A DNA stretch of 64,000 bases. It comes from Sinorhizobium glycinis (GTDB lineage: Bacteria; Pseudomonadota; Alphaproteobacteria; Rhizobiales; Rhizobiaceae). The stretch's first letter is position 1. Each line of letters begins with the position of its first letter. Below the pieces are notes generated by a model. That model was not told the DNA's origin, made no database searches, and saw only the letters and a list, made by a program, of their open reading frames with translations. Made by a program: the position numbers and the translations under genes. The DNA is taken from NCBI RefSeq assembly GCF_001651865.1, contig NZ_LPUX01000061.1:186001-250000 (forward strand), written 5' to 3'. Positions 1 through 9,416 of this stretch are shown here, in pieces.

Positions 1-360
1 ACCCTCAGCTATTCCTCGCTGGCGCTCGGCCTGCTCTCCGGCGCGATCGGACCGGAGCGGGTCTTTTCCGGCGACGACCAGCGCAAGGACAATCCGCGCT
101 TTTCCGTCGCAAACCGGCAGAAGGCCAGGGATTTCGCCGAGACGACCCGGGCCGTCGCAGAGCGCCACGGCGCCAGCGTCGCGCAGACGGTCATCGCCTG
201 GACGCTGAAGCAGCCAGGCGTGACCTTTGCCCTCTGTGGCGCGCGGAACCCGGCGCAGGCGCTCGACAATGCGCGGGCCGGCACGCTGCGGCTCTCCGCT
301 GAAGATATGGCAGCCATCGAAACGGCCGTTTCGGCGAAGCTGGCGAACATGGACGGATAA
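1..360 (+). CDS. aldo/keto reductase, C-terminal part (cut by window start)
   Basis: Frame 1 is open from the first base to TAA at 358-360 and encodes the last 119 residues of an aldo/keto reductase. The stretch 'SLALGLLSG' followed by the 'VAQTVIAWTLKQPGVT' helix and a late 'GARNPAQALDNA' segment is typical of the C-terminal NAD(P)H-binding end of this (beta/alpha)8 family. The active-site Asp/Tyr/Lys/His lie upstream, outside the window. It ends 10 bases before the GlpD-like gene and probably belongs to the same sugar/polyol operon. The substrate cannot be inferred. Confidence 0.8.
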   Translation, partial: TLSYSSLALGLLSGAIGPERVFSGDDQRKDNPRFSVANRQKARDFAETTRAVAERHGASVAQTVIAWTLKQPGVTFALCGARNPAQALDNARAGTLRLSAEDMAAIETAVSAKLANMDG

Positions 361-370
361 CGGACCCATC

Positions 371-2119
371 ATGAACCGGAAAGACACTTTGGACGGGCTC
401 CGCCAAAGCCCGAAGGTGGACGTGTGCGTCCTCGGAGGCGGCATCAACGGTATCAGCGTCTTTCGCGAGCTTGCGTTGCAGGGCGTCAATGTGCTGCTAG
501 CCGAGAAGGGCGACTATTGCTCGGGCGCGAGCGCTGCCCTCTCGCGAATGGTCCATGGCGGTCTGCGCTATCTCGAGAATGGTGAGTTCAGCCTGGTTCG
601 GGAGTCGCTCGTCGAGCGCGACCGGCTGCTGCGCAACGCCCCGCACTATGTCGCCCCGTTGCCGACCACGGTGCCGGTCTTCGATGTCTTCTCCGGTCTC
701 GCCAACGGCATCGTGCGCTTTCTCGGCCTCACCCGCCGCCCCAGCCGTCGTGGTGCCGTCGCCATCAAGGGGGGCCTCGGCATTTACGATTTCCTGACGC
801 GCAAGCGGGCGCTGATGCCGCGACACGAGTTCCGCGGCCGCAAGTCGACGCTGGGAAAATGGCCGGCGCTCAATCCGGCAATCCTGGGCTCGGCGACCTA
901 TCACGATGCCTGGGTCAGCCATCCCGAACGCATCGGCATCGAGCTGTTGCGCGACGCTCTGTCAGCCGGGGCGAATGCCGGCGCCCTGAACTACGCGACG
1001 CTCGAAGAGGCCGATGCCGGGGAATTCCTGCTGCATGACAAGCTTTCCGGAGAAAAATTCCCGATACGGCCGCGACTGGTCGTCAATGCCACCGGCGGCT
1101 GGATCGATACGGCAAACGCAACGCTGTTTCCTGCAGACGACCGACCCGCTCCGCTGATGGGGGGTACGAAGGGCTCGCACCTGATCATCGACAATCCGGC
1201 ACTCCACGACATGCTCGATGGGCACATGATCTACTACGAGAACGAGGACGGCCGCATCTGCATTCTGTTTCCCTATCTCGGAAAGGTGCTGGTTGGCTCG
1301 ACGGATATCCGCGTCGAAGATCCCGATACGGTGCGGTGCGAACCCGAAGAGCGGAACTATATCCTGCAATCGCTCGCCTTCGTACTGCCGGGCGTGCGCA
1401 TCCGCCCGAAAGAGATCGTCTTTCAGTTCGCCGGCGTGCGACCGCTACCGGCCAGCAAGGATAGCTTCACCGGCCGCATCCCGCGCGACCATTTCTGCAC
1501 CGTGCTCGAAGGCCGCGACGGCGGGCCGCCGGTGCTCTGCATGATCGGCGGCAAGTGGACGACTTTCCGATCCTTCGGCGAGCTCGCCGCAGACATGGCG
1601 TTGGAACGGCTGGGCCATAGCCGCCGCGTGAACACAGCCGATCGCCCTTTTGGCGGCGGACGGGAATTTCCGAAAGACCGTGCCGGATGGGTCCGGGACC
1701 TGTCGGAATCGACGAGCCTTTCCCCGGGTCGCGCCGCAACGCTGTTCGAGCGCTACGGGACAGATGCGGAGGGCGTCGTCAGCTTCACGGCGGCGGGGCC
1801 GGACCGCCTCTTGCCCCATGCCGGCTATAGCGCTCGTGAACTCCTGTATCTCATCCGCGAGGAGGCGGTCGAGCATCTGGACGACCTGCTCCTCCGGCGC
1901 ACGACACTTGCCATCACCGGCGAGCTTTCGCTTGCCATGGCCGAAGCCGCGCTCGACCTGCTTGCCGCCGAAAAGGGCTGGCCGGAGCAGCGCAGGGCCG
2001 AGGAATTGAGCCGTTTTTTCAGCCTCATGCGCGAGCGCCACGGCGTCGCGGAGGAAACCCTTTCCGCAAGGAACGAACATAGGAGTGAATTATGCGAGAC
2101 AACCGCAAGGTCCGGATGA
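371..2119 (+). CDS. GlpD-like FAD-dependent glycerol-3-phosphate dehydrogenase family protein
   Basis: 582 aa. The N-terminal dinucleotide-binding motif GGGING (residues 22-27) and the following 'SGASAALSRMVHGGLRYLE' segment are classic for the GlpD family, which oxidises a polyol phosphate and passes electrons to quinone at the inner membrane. A C-terminal helical GlpD domain follows. The ATG at 371 is chosen because residues upstream of it overlap the preceding gene and do not look like GlpD. The last 28 bases overlap the aldolase gene, so the two are translationally linked. With an FGGY kinase and aldolase next door it may oxidise a phosphorylated polyol other than glycerol phosphate (as EryB does in erythritol use); this is inference. 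Confidence 0.85.
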   Translation: MNRKDTLDGLRQSPKVDVCVLGGGINGISVFRELALQGVNVLLAEKGDYCSGASAALSRMVHGGLRYLENGEFSLVRESLVERDRLLRNAPHYVAPLPTTVPVFDVFSGLANGIVRFLGLTRRPSRRGAVAIKGGLGIYDFLTRKRALMPRHEFRGRKSTLGKWPALNPAILGSATYHDAWVSHPERIGIELLRDALSAGANAGALNYATLEEADAGEFLLHDKLSGEKFPIRPRLVVNATGGWIDTANATLFPADDRPAPLMGGTKGSHLIIDNPALHDMLDGHMIYYENEDGRICILFPYLGKVLVGSTDIRVEDPDTVRCEPEERNYILQSLAFVLPGVRIRPKEIVFQFAGVRPLPASKDSFTGRIPRDHFCTVLEGRDGGPPVLCMIGGKWTTFRSFGELAADMALERLGHSRRVNTADRPFGGGREFPKDRAGWVRDLSESTSLSPGRAATLFERYGTDAEGVVSFTAAGPDRLLPHAGYSARELLYLIREEAVEHLDDLLLRRTTLAITGELSLAMAEAALDLLAAEKGWPEQRRAEELSRFFSLMRERHGVAEETLSARNEHRSELCETTARSG

Positions 2120-2934
2120 ACCGGCTGTTCGGCAACGGCCGTTGCCTTGACGTGGCGATCGATCACGGCGTGTGCAACGAGCCGTCCTTCCTCGATGGGC
2201 TGGAGAACATGCCAGCCGTCGTAAAGGCGCTGGTCGAGGCCAGACCTGACGCGATCCAGATGAACTACGGCCAGGCCGAGCTGTTGCAGGACATTCCCGG
2301 TAAGGACAAGCCGGCGCTGGTCATGCGTATCGACATGGGCAATCCCTATAACCGCATCCGCCATCGCGACATGTGGGCGGTATTGCAGAACGAGGCCGAG
2401 CCGCTGGTCGGTGCGTTGCAAATGGATGCCGCCTGCGTGGTGGTCAACCTCTTCATGCTGCCCGACGAACCCGATCTCTTCCGCCAATGCGTCCAGAACA
2501 TTTCGTGCGTGCGGGCAGACTGCGAACGATACGGCATGCCGCTGATGATCGAACCGCTGGTCATGCAACCGGTGACGGAACGCGGCGGCTACATGGTCGA
2601 TGGCGATGCCGAAAAGATCGTCACGTTGACGCGGCTTGCCCGCGAAATGGGGGCCGATATCGTCAAGGCGGACCCGACGACCAATGCGGAAGATTTTCAC
2701 CGTGTCGTCGAGGCGGCGCGCTGCCCGGTTCTGGTGCGCGGCGGCGGCAAGGAGGATCTTCGCGCCGTCTTCGACAAGTCAGCCGCCTTGATGCGGCAGG
2801 GCGCCATGGGCATGGTCTATGGGCGCAACATCTATCAGCATGCCAATCCCAGCGCCGTGGTGCGCGGGCTGATGGCGATCGTGCACGCGGATGCGAGCGG
2901 CGAGGACGCCTTCGCGCTCTATCACCAGGGGTGA
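2092..2934 (+). CDS. class I aldolase, DeoC/LacD/FbaB-like
   Basis: 280 aa. It has the TIM-barrel features of DhnA-type class I aldolases: 'LDVAIDHGV' near the start, and 'GADIVKADPT' around residues 184-193, where the Lys is the likely Schiff-base residue. 'VLVRGGGK' and 'GMVYGRNIYQH' near the end form the phosphate-binding loops. An AGGAG ribosome site lies just before ATG 2092, inside the end of the GlpD-like gene. It probably cleaves a ketose- or keto-acid-phosphate made by the neighbouring kinase and dehydrogenase. The exact substrate is unknown. Confidence 0.8.
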   Translation: MRDNRKVRMNRLFGNGRCLDVAIDHGVCNEPSFLDGLENMPAVVKALVEARPDAIQMNYGQAELLQDIPGKDKPALVMRIDMGNPYNRIRHRDMWAVLQNEAEPLVGALQMDAACVVVNLFMLPDEPDLFRQCVQNISCVRADCERYGMPLMIEPLVMQPVTERGGYMVDGDAEKIVTLTRLAREMGADIVKADPTTNAEDFHRVVEAARCPVLVRGGGKEDLRAVFDKSAALMRQGAMGMVYGRNIYQHANPSAVVRGLMAIVHADASGEDAFALYHQG

Positions 2935-2965
2935 GGGCGTAAACGAACCTTGGGAGGGGTTCCGA

Positions 2966-4495
2966 ATGGGAGACTATCTTTTGGGGATCGACGCCGGCAA
3001 CACTGTCATCAAGGCGGTGATCTTCGACCGGACCGGCCGGGAACTGGCGCATGCGGGGGAGGAGGGCCACAGCCGCATGCCATGCCCCGGCCATGTCGAG
3101 CGCGATCTCGACGAACTCTGGACGAATGCCAAGCATGTCATCCGCACCTGCCTCGACGAGGCGGGAATCGCGGCGAGCGATATTGCCGCGATCGGCTGTG
3201 CCGGCCACGGCAACGGCCTCTACGCACTCGATCGGGACGGCGAACCGCTCCTCGGCATACAGTCGCTCGACACGCGGGCGACCGGCCTCGTCGAGCAATG
3301 GGCGGCGGAAGGCGTGGGCGACCGCACCTATCCAATCGGCCGCCAGCGCCCCTGGCCCTCACAGACGCCGACGCTTCTTGCCTGGCTGAAGCGACACCGG
3401 CCGGAGGTCTTCAAGCACATCGGCACGGTGTTCTTCTCCAAGGATTTCGTCGTCAACCGCCTGACCGGCCGGCGCATCAGCGAGGTGTCGGACATGTCCG
3501 GCGCCGGCCTGCTCGACCTCGCCGCCCGCAGCTATGACAGGACGCTCATGGACGCCTATGGGCTCGCCGATTGCATGGACCTGTTGCCGCCGCTCATCGA
3601 AAGCGCCGACATCGCCGGCACAGTTGCGGAGAGGGTGGCGCAGGAAACCGGGCTTGCCGCCGGCACACCGGTAATCGGGGGACTCTTCGACGTCGTCGCC
3701 TCGGCGCTCGGTTCCGGCGTCTCGCGCACCGGCAGCGCCTCGATCATCGCGGGCACATGGAGCATCAACCAAGTCATCATAGACGGTCCCGACCTCGACG
3801 GCCCCGTATTCATGTCTTCGACCTTTGACCGCACCTGCTACATGGCGATGGAAAATAGCGCCACCTCCGCTGTCAATCTCGAATGGCTGGTGCGTGAGTT
3901 CTTCGAGGGCGAGCATGCGGAGAGTGTATCGCCCTTCGACGCCTGCTGCGCGCTGGCAGCTGCTGTCGAACCCGCTGCGGACGATCCCCTCTACCACCCA
4001 TATCTTTATGGCGCGCAGCAGGACGGCCACGCTCGGGCAGGCTTCTACGGGATCGCGGGCTGGCATAGCAAGGGGCATCTGATCCGTGCGCTGCTCGAAG
4101 GCGTCGCCTTCGGCCACCGCCAACATATTGAGACGATCCGCAAGGCGGGGGCCAGATTCGACGAGGCGGTCCTGTCGGGTGGCGGTTCGCGCAGCCAATT
4201 GTGGCCGCAGATCTTTGCCGATGTGCTCGGCGTGCCGGTCTCCGTCGCGGCTTCGCGGGAAACTGGGGCGCTGGGTGCCGCGATCGCCGCGGGAACGGGC
4301 GTCGGTCTCTTCGCCGATTTCACCGACGGCGCGGCCGCGATGGTGCGTGTCGAACGAGAATACAGGCCGAACGGTAGCCTCTCCGCTCACTATAATCAGC
4401 GCTACGCTTTGTACAGGGACATCACGGATGCCATGACGCCGATCTGGCGGCGGCTTTCGGCGCCGGCAAAAAAGTCAGCGGGAGTTGCGGCGTGA
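2966..4495 (+). CDS. FGGY-family carbohydrate kinase
   Basis: 509 aa, the usual FGGY length. The N-terminal phosphate-1 motif '[15 protein letters not shown]' and the C-terminal adenosine motif '[19 protein letters not shown]' are both visible; '[14 protein letters not shown]' in the middle fits the sugar/phosphate-2 region. The start ATG 2966 follows a strong GGGAGGGG at 2952-2959. It should phosphorylate a sugar or polyol in the cytosol. Its stop overlaps the GTG start of the GMC gene (GTGA), so the order is dehydrogenase-aldolase-kinase-oxidoreductase. Substrates such as L-xylulose or a tetritol are possible, but the sequence does not settle this. Confidence 0.88.
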   Translation: MGDYLLGIDAGNTVIKAVIFDRTGRELAHAGEEGHSRMPCPGHVERDLDELWTNAKHVIRTCLDEAGIAASDIAAIGCAGHGNGLYALDRDGEPLLGIQSLDTRATGLVEQWAAEGVGDRTYPIGRQRPWPSQTPTLLAWLKRHRPEVFKHIGTVFFSKDFVVNRLTGRRISEVSDMSGAGLLDLAARSYDRTLMDAYGLADCMDLLPPLIESADIAGTVAERVAQETGLAAGTPVIGGLFDVVASALGSGVSRTGSASIIAGTWSINQVIIDGPDLDGPVFMSSTFDRTCYMAMENSATSAVNLEWLVREFFEGEHAESVSPFDACCALAAAVEPAADDPLYHPYLYGAQQDGHARAGFYGIAGWHSKGHLIRALLEGVAFGHRQHIETIRKAGARFDEAVLSGGGSRSQLWPQIFADVLGVPVSVAASRETGALGAAIAAGTGVGLFADFTDGAAAMVRVEREYRPNGSLSAHYNQRYALYRDITDAMTPIWRRLSAPAKKSAGVAA

Positions 4496-6117
4496 CCGTG
4501 CCCATGACGGAAACTGCGGTTGACGAAGGAACCTACGATTTCATTATCGTCGGCGCGGGCTCGGCGGGATGCGTCCTGGCGAACAGGCTCTCGGCCGATC
4601 CGAGGATCCGGGTTCTGCTGCTCGAAGCGGGCGGTTCGGACCGCTATCCCTGGGTGCATGTGCCGATCGGCTATCTCTACTGCATGGGCAATCCGCGCAC
4701 CGACTGGCTTATGAAGACGGCACCCGAAGCCGGCCTCAACGGCCGTGCATTGAACTATCCGCGCGGAAAGGTTCTCGGCGGCTGCTCGTCGATCAACGGG
4801 ATGATCTACATGCGCGGCCAGGCTGCCGACTATGACGGCTGGCGACAGGCGGGCAATGCCGGCTGGGGCTGGGACGACGTGTTGCCCTACTTCCTGAAGT
4901 CGGAGGACAATTACCGCGGAAAATCGGCGATGCATGGGGCAGGCGGCGAGTGGCGCGTCGAGCGCCAGCGCCTCTCCTGGCCGATCCTCGACGCATTCCG
5001 CGACGCGGCGGAAGAGCTCGGCATTCCGAAGACCGACGACTTCAACGACGGCGACAACGAAGGCTCCGGTTATTTCGAGGTCAACCAGCGCGGCGGCGTG
5101 CGCTGGAACACGACAAAAGCCTTTCTGCGACCTGCAATGAACCGCAAGAATTTGCGCGTCCTGACCGGAGCCGAGACCGAAAGGCTGGAATTAAACGGAA
5201 AGATGGTCACCGGCGTGCGTTTCCGCCTCGGCGGCCGGCTCTGCATCGCTCATGCTTCGCGCGAAGTGTTGTTGTCTGCTGGTGCCATCAACTCGCCAAA
5301 AATACTGGAGCTGTCGGGCATCGGTCGACCGGACCTGCTGTCCGCCCTCGACATTCCCGTCCACCATGAACTTCAAGGCGTCGGTGAGAACCTGCAGGAC
5401 CACCTGCAGATCCGCACCGTTTTCAAGATCGAAGGCGCGCGCACACTGAACCAACTCTATCACAACCTCTTCAGCCGCGCCGGCATGGGTCTGCAATACG
5501 CCATCAGCCGATCCGGCCCGCTCTCAATGGCGCCGAGCCAGCTCGGGATCTTCGCCAAGAGCGATCCGGCCGTGGCGACGGCCGATCTCGAATATCACGT
5601 TCAGCCGCTCAGCACGGACCGGCTCGGAGAGCCGTTGCATCGCTATCCCGCCGTCACCGTATCCGTCTGCAATCTCCGGCCGGAGAGCCGCGGCACGGTG
5701 CACGTCACCGCGCGTGATGCGACACGGCCACCTGAAATACGCCCAAACTATCTCTCCACCGCCGGCGACCGTTTGCTTGCGGCGAGGTCCATTCGCCACG
5801 CCCGCAGCCTCATGGAAACGAAGGCGCTCGCGCAATTCCGGCCGCAGGAAATGCTTCCCGGTCGCGAGCACGACAGCGACGAGGATCTGATCCGCCGCGC
5901 CGGGGACATTGCGACGACCATCTTCCACCCCGTCGGTACCTGCAAGATGGGAAGTGACCCTATGGCCGTGGTGGACGCGGAACTGCGCGTGCACGGCATC
6001 GAACGACTGCGCGTCGTCGACGCGTCCATGATGCCGACGATCGTCTCCGGCAACACGAACTCGCCGGTGATCATGATCGCGGAGAAGGCATCAGAAGCCA
6101 TTCTGAAGCGGTTATGA
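4492..6117 (+). CDS. GMC-family FAD oxidoreductase (choline-dehydrogenase-like)
   Basis: 541 aa. The Rossmann motif '[18 protein letters not shown]' starts near residue 14. GMC signature 1 ('[18 protein letters not shown]') and signature 2 ('[15 protein letters not shown]') are intact, as is the C-terminal catalytic region 'HPVGTCKMG' and '[17 protein letters not shown]'. GMC enzymes oxidise primary or secondary alcohols. The GTG start at 4492 overlaps the kinase stop. BetA would match the length, but the sugar-catabolic context argues for a polyol rather than choline as substrate. It is the last gene of the operon. Confidence 0.85.
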   Translation: MTVPMTETAVDEGTYDFIIVGAGSAGCVLANRLSADPRIRVLLLEAGGSDRYPWVHVPIGYLYCMGNPRTDWLMKTAPEAGLNGRALNYPRGKVLGGCSSINGMIYMRGQAADYDGWRQAGNAGWGWDDVLPYFLKSEDNYRGKSAMHGAGGEWRVERQRLSWPILDAFRDAAEELGIPKTDDFNDGDNEGSGYFEVNQRGGVRWNTTKAFLRPAMNRKNLRVLTGAETERLELNGKMVTGVRFRLGGRLCIAHASREVLLSAGAINSPKILELSGIGRPDLLSALDIPVHHELQGVGENLQDHLQIRTVFKIEGARTLNQLYHNLFSRAGMGLQYAISRSGPLSMAPSQLGIFAKSDPAVATADLEYHVQPLSTDRLGEPLHRYPAVTVSVCNLRPESRGTVHVTARDATRPPEIRPNYLSTAGDRLLAARSIRHARSLMETKALAQFRPQEMLPGREHDSDEDLIRRAGDIATTIFHPVGTCKMGSDPMAVVDAELRVHGIERLRVVDASMMPTIVSGNTNSPVIMIAEKASEAILKRL

Positions 6118-6899
6118 AAAATTACTCGAAACGTGCTTGCTTGGAGGCGACTTGGAGCACAGCCACGGGGCTGGAGTGCACCTCCGAGGATCGACTAGAC
6201 CGTAGATCGATTCAGGCCGCTGATCAGAAACTGGGACTGCTCTTGGCGTGTCGTGCTCGTTTAGCTTCCATCGTCAGATTTCCGGATTCCACCTAAGCGG
6301 GCCGCTCCCTTCCAACGATTCGATGTCGTGCGTCATTGCCGACAAAACGGTAAACCGCCCTGGCCGAAGACCGTGCTTTCGCTGTTCATGGGCCAGATGA
6401 TCTGGGTGGCTATCGGCTGGTCCAGTCAAAGTCGGCCCGCGAATAGATTGTGAGCTTGCCATGCTGATGTGCAGCTGCACCCGATGGGAAGGTTAGATAC
6501 TGGAATAACAACAAGAGAAGACTTAAACGCCCTGGACCCACTCACAGTCTAATCCACCGCGCTGCCGCCCGACCCGCATTGCTACAGGGCCCGGGAAAGA
6601 ACCTAAGGCCAGGGGTGCTTCTGGCGACACGGGTCGGCTTCGAGCACTAAGGGCGCTTTCTACCGACCCCTTATATAGGCGTGAGGGACCATCCTACAAT
6701 GCTTTCCCTTTCGGCCGAGTATCGATTTTGGGATTATGCGGCCGCGAGCGCGAAAAGCGGCCGGTCGAAATTTTGAGGAGGCCAGGATAGACCCGCATCC
6801 GAACACTCAGCCACACACGGGTCTGCTTTGCGCAACGAATTTGGAAGTTCCGGGCGCCAGCGGCCAATGTCCGCAGTGGGCTCAAACGAGCCATTCCGG
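6118..6899. other. gene-poor stretch without a supportable gene
   Basis: After the GMC stop I see no ORF with recognisable content for about 780 bases. Short open frames exist on both strands but have no clear ribosome sites or family features. Around 6820-6905 the sequence resembles a common rhizobial intergenic filler ('GCGGCCAATGTCCGCAGTGG'). I read this as decayed accessory DNA leading into the rearranged helix-turn-helix remnant. Confidence 0.5.
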
Positions 6900-7040
6900 G
6901 TCCTCGTCCCGTACGTCGGCAAGGGGTTGTACTACCGTCCCCGGCCCGGTGAGAAGAACCTGCCCAATATCATCCGTATCATCAATAAGGAGTGGCTTGC
7001 TTGGATCAATCGCGGACCGCCCCCTTTGCGCGCGGCCATA
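6900..7040 (+). pseudogene. 3' remnant of rhizobial helix-turn-helix protein, plus orientation
   Basis: On the plus strand a frame reads 'RPRPGEKNLPNIIRIINKEW' followed by 'LAWINRGP'. From memory this is the C-terminal signature of a small rhizobial HTH protein whose N-terminal part lies just downstream on the opposite strand (7060-7333). The central HTH that should join them is missing. No start codon or ribosome site serves this fragment. I call it a broken gene; the edges are approximate. Confidence 0.45.
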
Positions 7041-7059
7041 GGGTTCAATTTGTTCCACC

Positions 7060-7333
7060 CCACGGCGAGCAAAGCGGCGCGCTCGCCCTCTGTATACATC
7101 TGACGAAATTCAGCCGGCATCGCACCGCAACCTCCGAATGTTCGCTTGCGCTTCCAGGACAGTTCGCGATCTGGTGATGATTGCCATTTGCGGGACTTGA
7201 AGCCTTTCCGCTTAGCCGCGGGCGTGGCCCCCTTGCCGTCGAGCTGGCGCTGATACTCGCGTGGATTTGATACTGCTTCTCGCACGAGCCTTGTATTCAG
7301 AAGTCCATTGCTGATGGGAATGGAGGCGCTCAT
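7060..7333 (-). pseudogene. 5' remnant of rhizobial helix-turn-helix protein, minus orientation
   Basis: From 7333 leftward the minus strand encodes 'SNGLLNTRLVREAVSNPREY' and later 'GGCGAMPAEFRQMYTEGERA'. This is the N-terminal signature of small HTH proteins common on rhizobial accessory DNA. After 'GERAAL' the expected HTH core ('DKIAALAGV...'-like) is absent and the frame runs into the inverted 3' fragment. The start overlaps the stop of the next minus-strand ORF by four bases, suggesting an ancestral two-gene unit. It is likely non-functional. Confidence 0.5.
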
Positions 7334-7520
7334 AACGAACCCCCATTCGCCATCCGAATGGCAAGGCAGACTTGGAGCGGGGAGAGTTCGAACTTTCGCC
7401 TCAGCGTCAAGACAACCGGACGAGGGCAGCTATCTCGATTTATCGAGTACCATTCGGCCGCTCGCATCACCGTCGATTCGGCATCGCGGAACCAATTCTC
7501 GTTGAGATTTTCGTTTGATT
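7330..7520 (-). pseudogene. small rhizobial hypothetical protein, probably degraded at its start
   Basis: The minus strand encodes 'FRDAESTVMRAAEWYSINRD' then a basic 'PVVLTLRRKFELSPLQ' stretch ending in an 'AIR.AN' motif. This layout resembles short conserved rhizobial proteins found next to the HTH gene that follows it. No convincing ATG or ribosome site precedes the conserved part; the open frame runs on to 7671 through AT-rich, unconserved sequence. It may be a remnant, or it may start at the internal ATG within 'VMRAAEW'. Function unknown. Confidence 0.4.
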
Positions 7521-7536
7521 CTTGGACCTGATTGAG

Positions 7537-7591
7537 TGAGACACCTCGGTTTAAACCGCATTGTTTCTGTTTGCCAAATTGAAGTGTCTCA
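7537..7591. repeat. 8-bp inverted repeat TGAGACAC/GTGTCTCA in AT-rich spacer
   Basis: TGAGACAC at 7537-7544 is the exact inverse of GTGTCTCA at 7584-7591, separated by 39 bases in a locally AT-rich stretch. It lies at the outer edge of the degraded HTH region. It could be an operator or a relic of a mobile element end. No matching copy was seen elsewhere in the window. Confidence 0.4.
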
Positions 7592-7729
7592 GTTTGCGAG
7601 ATGTTGTTGATTTTATTTACTAGTGGAGGGGCCTCCGGGCCCACCGGCCGCCTGGGCGATCGCCGCTCCACCGTGTCTTCGTGGAAATGAAATCCTTGAG
7701 ATCAAAAACGCTCGGTTCGGGCGAGCGGG

Positions 7730-8577
7730 TCAGAACGCCAGGCGGTTGTTGGACCAGACAGGGCCGAGGCGCTCTTCCTCCCGCAGGGTTGCCGAGCCAT
7801 AGGAGAAGCGCAAGCCGCCGAAGATCGTGCTCGTGTCGCCGGAAAGCGCCTCGCGGAAACCGGAGAGCTCTTCGTTCACGTATTTGTAGCCGGCGAAGAG
7901 CGTGACGGGGAAGGCCTCGGGCCGGTAGTTGGCCGTCAGCTTCAGGGTACGCAGATCGTAATCGATGTCGCTTTCCGAGATGCGGTTATGGGAGCCGTCG
8001 ATATCGAAGCGGATGTTGTCGGTCGCGTATATGCGTGCGCCGAGCGCGCCCATGTAGTGGTCGGCGCCGATGCTTTCCATCCGCGCCTGGCCGTAGCCAA
8101 GCGTCCCGTGCAGGGTCCAGGTGTCGAGGAAATAGGCGCCCTCGAGGCCGCCGAGGTAATCGTTGACATGGGTGTCGATGCCCGGATCGAGACGTGCCGC
8201 CTGCAGGAAGACGCCGGCTGCATAGGTGTTGTCGCGGTAGTAGCCGTGGAGCGCGCCATCGTAGCTGTTCGTGTCGAGATCCTCGTACGAAGCGCGGGTG
8301 TAGCCCAGGTCGACCTGCAGGTTCATGCCGGAGCCGGCGTCGAAGTTCACCGCGCCTCTCAGTTCCCAGCTATCCGTATCGATATCGCCGGGCGCATCGA
8401 CTGCGGCGCCATAGGAGCCTTCCATATAACCGGCGACGCCGCCGGAAGATTGTTCGACCGGCACCTCATAGCCATCCCCGGGCCCGACCAGCGGCCCGTC
8501 GATATCAGCCGCCGCCGAGAGCCGCGCACCTGAAAGAAGAAAAACGAGAAGACTGCCGGCCCGGATGATTGCCCCAT
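7730..8577 (-). pseudogene. outer-membrane beta-barrel (porin-like) gene with a start-proximal frameshift
   Basis: The minus strand carries about 280 codons of alternating beta-strand sequence ('GYMEGSYGAAV', 'LQVDLGYTRASY', 'VTLFAGYKY', 'TIFGGLRFSYGSA'), typical of an outer-membrane barrel. A clear signal peptide (hydrophobic 'AGSLLVFLLSG' ending 'LSAAA') is in frame with the barrel but has no ATG. An ATG with an AAAGGGA ribosome site lies at 8577, one base out of frame. A fifth G in the GGGG run (8572-8575, plus strand CCCC) would give M-G-A-I-I-R and restore the whole protein. As written, only a GTG at 8464 could start it, without a signal peptide. A real frameshift or a homopolymer sequencing error are both possible. 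Confidence 0.6.
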
Positions 8578-8692
8578 TCCCTTTGCAAACCCGCGAGGAA
8601 CGTAAACGAGTATGGTTAATGCAATCTCTACGCGTAAACCCGGGCGTGTAGACCGGCTTCGAATTCGGCCGGCACGCAACCGGCTACCACCA

Positions 8693-8890
8693 ATGGCGCC
8701 GAGCGATCCCACGGTGTCGATCGCTCTTGCTGCAGTGATTGTTCTTTTCGCGGCTCTTATGATTGGAATAGTGTTCGCCTGGCCGCCCCACATAGATAGG
8801 ACCTCGCCCGTCAAAGTCCGTGTTGCTGCCGAGCCATCGGCGACGCCAACTTGCGTGCCGAGGCAGCAATGGAGAATTCTTCCATTCTAA
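8693..8890 (+). CDS. possible small single-pass membrane protein
   Basis: 65 aa with one strong membrane segment near residues 7-27 ('VSIALAAVIVLFAALMIGIV'), followed by a short basic and proline-containing tail. It lies divergently upstream of the barrel gene. There is no strong ribosome site and no family I recognise, so this may be a chance frame. Confidence 0.3.
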   Translation: MAPSDPTVSIALAAVIVLFAALMIGIVFAWPPHIDRTSPVKVRVAAEPSATPTCVPRQQWRILPF

Positions 8891-9034
8891 TATGATCACA
8901 ACATCAGCAGTCGTTGCGCGAGACCCTTTTCCTGCGAACTTCATTCATTCTTCAAAGGCTCGTTTCACGGCACAAATATATAGTTCTCACGCCGTCGCCG
9001 CGAGCACGTGTCATTTGCCGCCTTTGTTCTTGTT

Positions 9035-9059
9035 GGAACCTAAATCACTCCTGTGAGTT
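9035..9059 (+). promoter_or_regulatory. candidate EcfG/RpoE2-type general stress promoter
   Basis: GGAAC at 9035-9039 is followed after 16 bases by AGTT (9056-9059). This is close to the alphaproteobacterial EcfG consensus GGAAC-N16/17-CGTT. It sits about 34 bases before the start of the small membrane protein gene at 9093. The match is by eye. Confidence 0.45.
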
Positions 9060-9092
9060 TTTGCCACAGCATTAAGAATAAGGAGATTTTAG

Positions 9093-9386
9093 ATGGCTGA
9101 TAGAGGACCAACGGTGGTAAATACTGGCAGCGGTGGCGCTTGGGCCGTCGCTATAGTTCTCGTTCTGCTGGTTGTCGGCGCCTTGTTCCTGTTTGGCGGC
9201 GACCTCTTCGACGGTGCGGGCGGCGGCGGTGACACGGATGTGAATGTCAACGCGCCGAGCGTCGAAGCTCCGGCCGGGGGCGGCGGAGACACAACGCAAC
9301 AGGCGCCGGCAGGCGGGCAAGCCACAGAACCGGCTCCCTCGGGTGGACAAGGCACGCAGCCAGCCCCGTCGGGAGGTACCCAGTAA
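9093..9386 (+). CDS. small membrane protein with Gly/Pro/Ala-rich tail
   Basis: 97 aa. A short N-terminal cytosolic part precedes one membrane helix (about residues 16-36, 'AWAVAIVLVLLVVGALFLFG'). An acidic Gly/Asp segment and a low-complexity tail of repeated 'APSGG'-like units follow. An AAGGAG ribosome site lies 9-14 bases upstream, and a hairpin follows the stop. The preceding sequence resembles a general-stress promoter. Proteins of this shape are common in rhizobia, but I know no assigned function. Confidence 0.75.
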   Translation: MADRGPTVVNTGSGGAWAVAIVLVLLVVGALFLFGGDLFDGAGGGGDTDVNVNAPSVEAPAGGGGDTTQQAPAGGQATEPAPSGGQGTQPAPSGGTQ

Positions 9387-9392
9387 CGAACG

Positions 9393-9416
9393 AGCCGTCG
9401 CTTACGAGCGACGGCT
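9393..9416 (+). terminator. hairpin terminator after the small membrane protein
   Basis: AGCCGTCGCT (9393-9402) and AGCGACGGCT (9407-9416) form a perfect 10-bp stem with a 4-base loop. A short TT follows. It lies just after the stop of the 9093 gene and separates it from the nuo operon. Confidence 0.65.
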
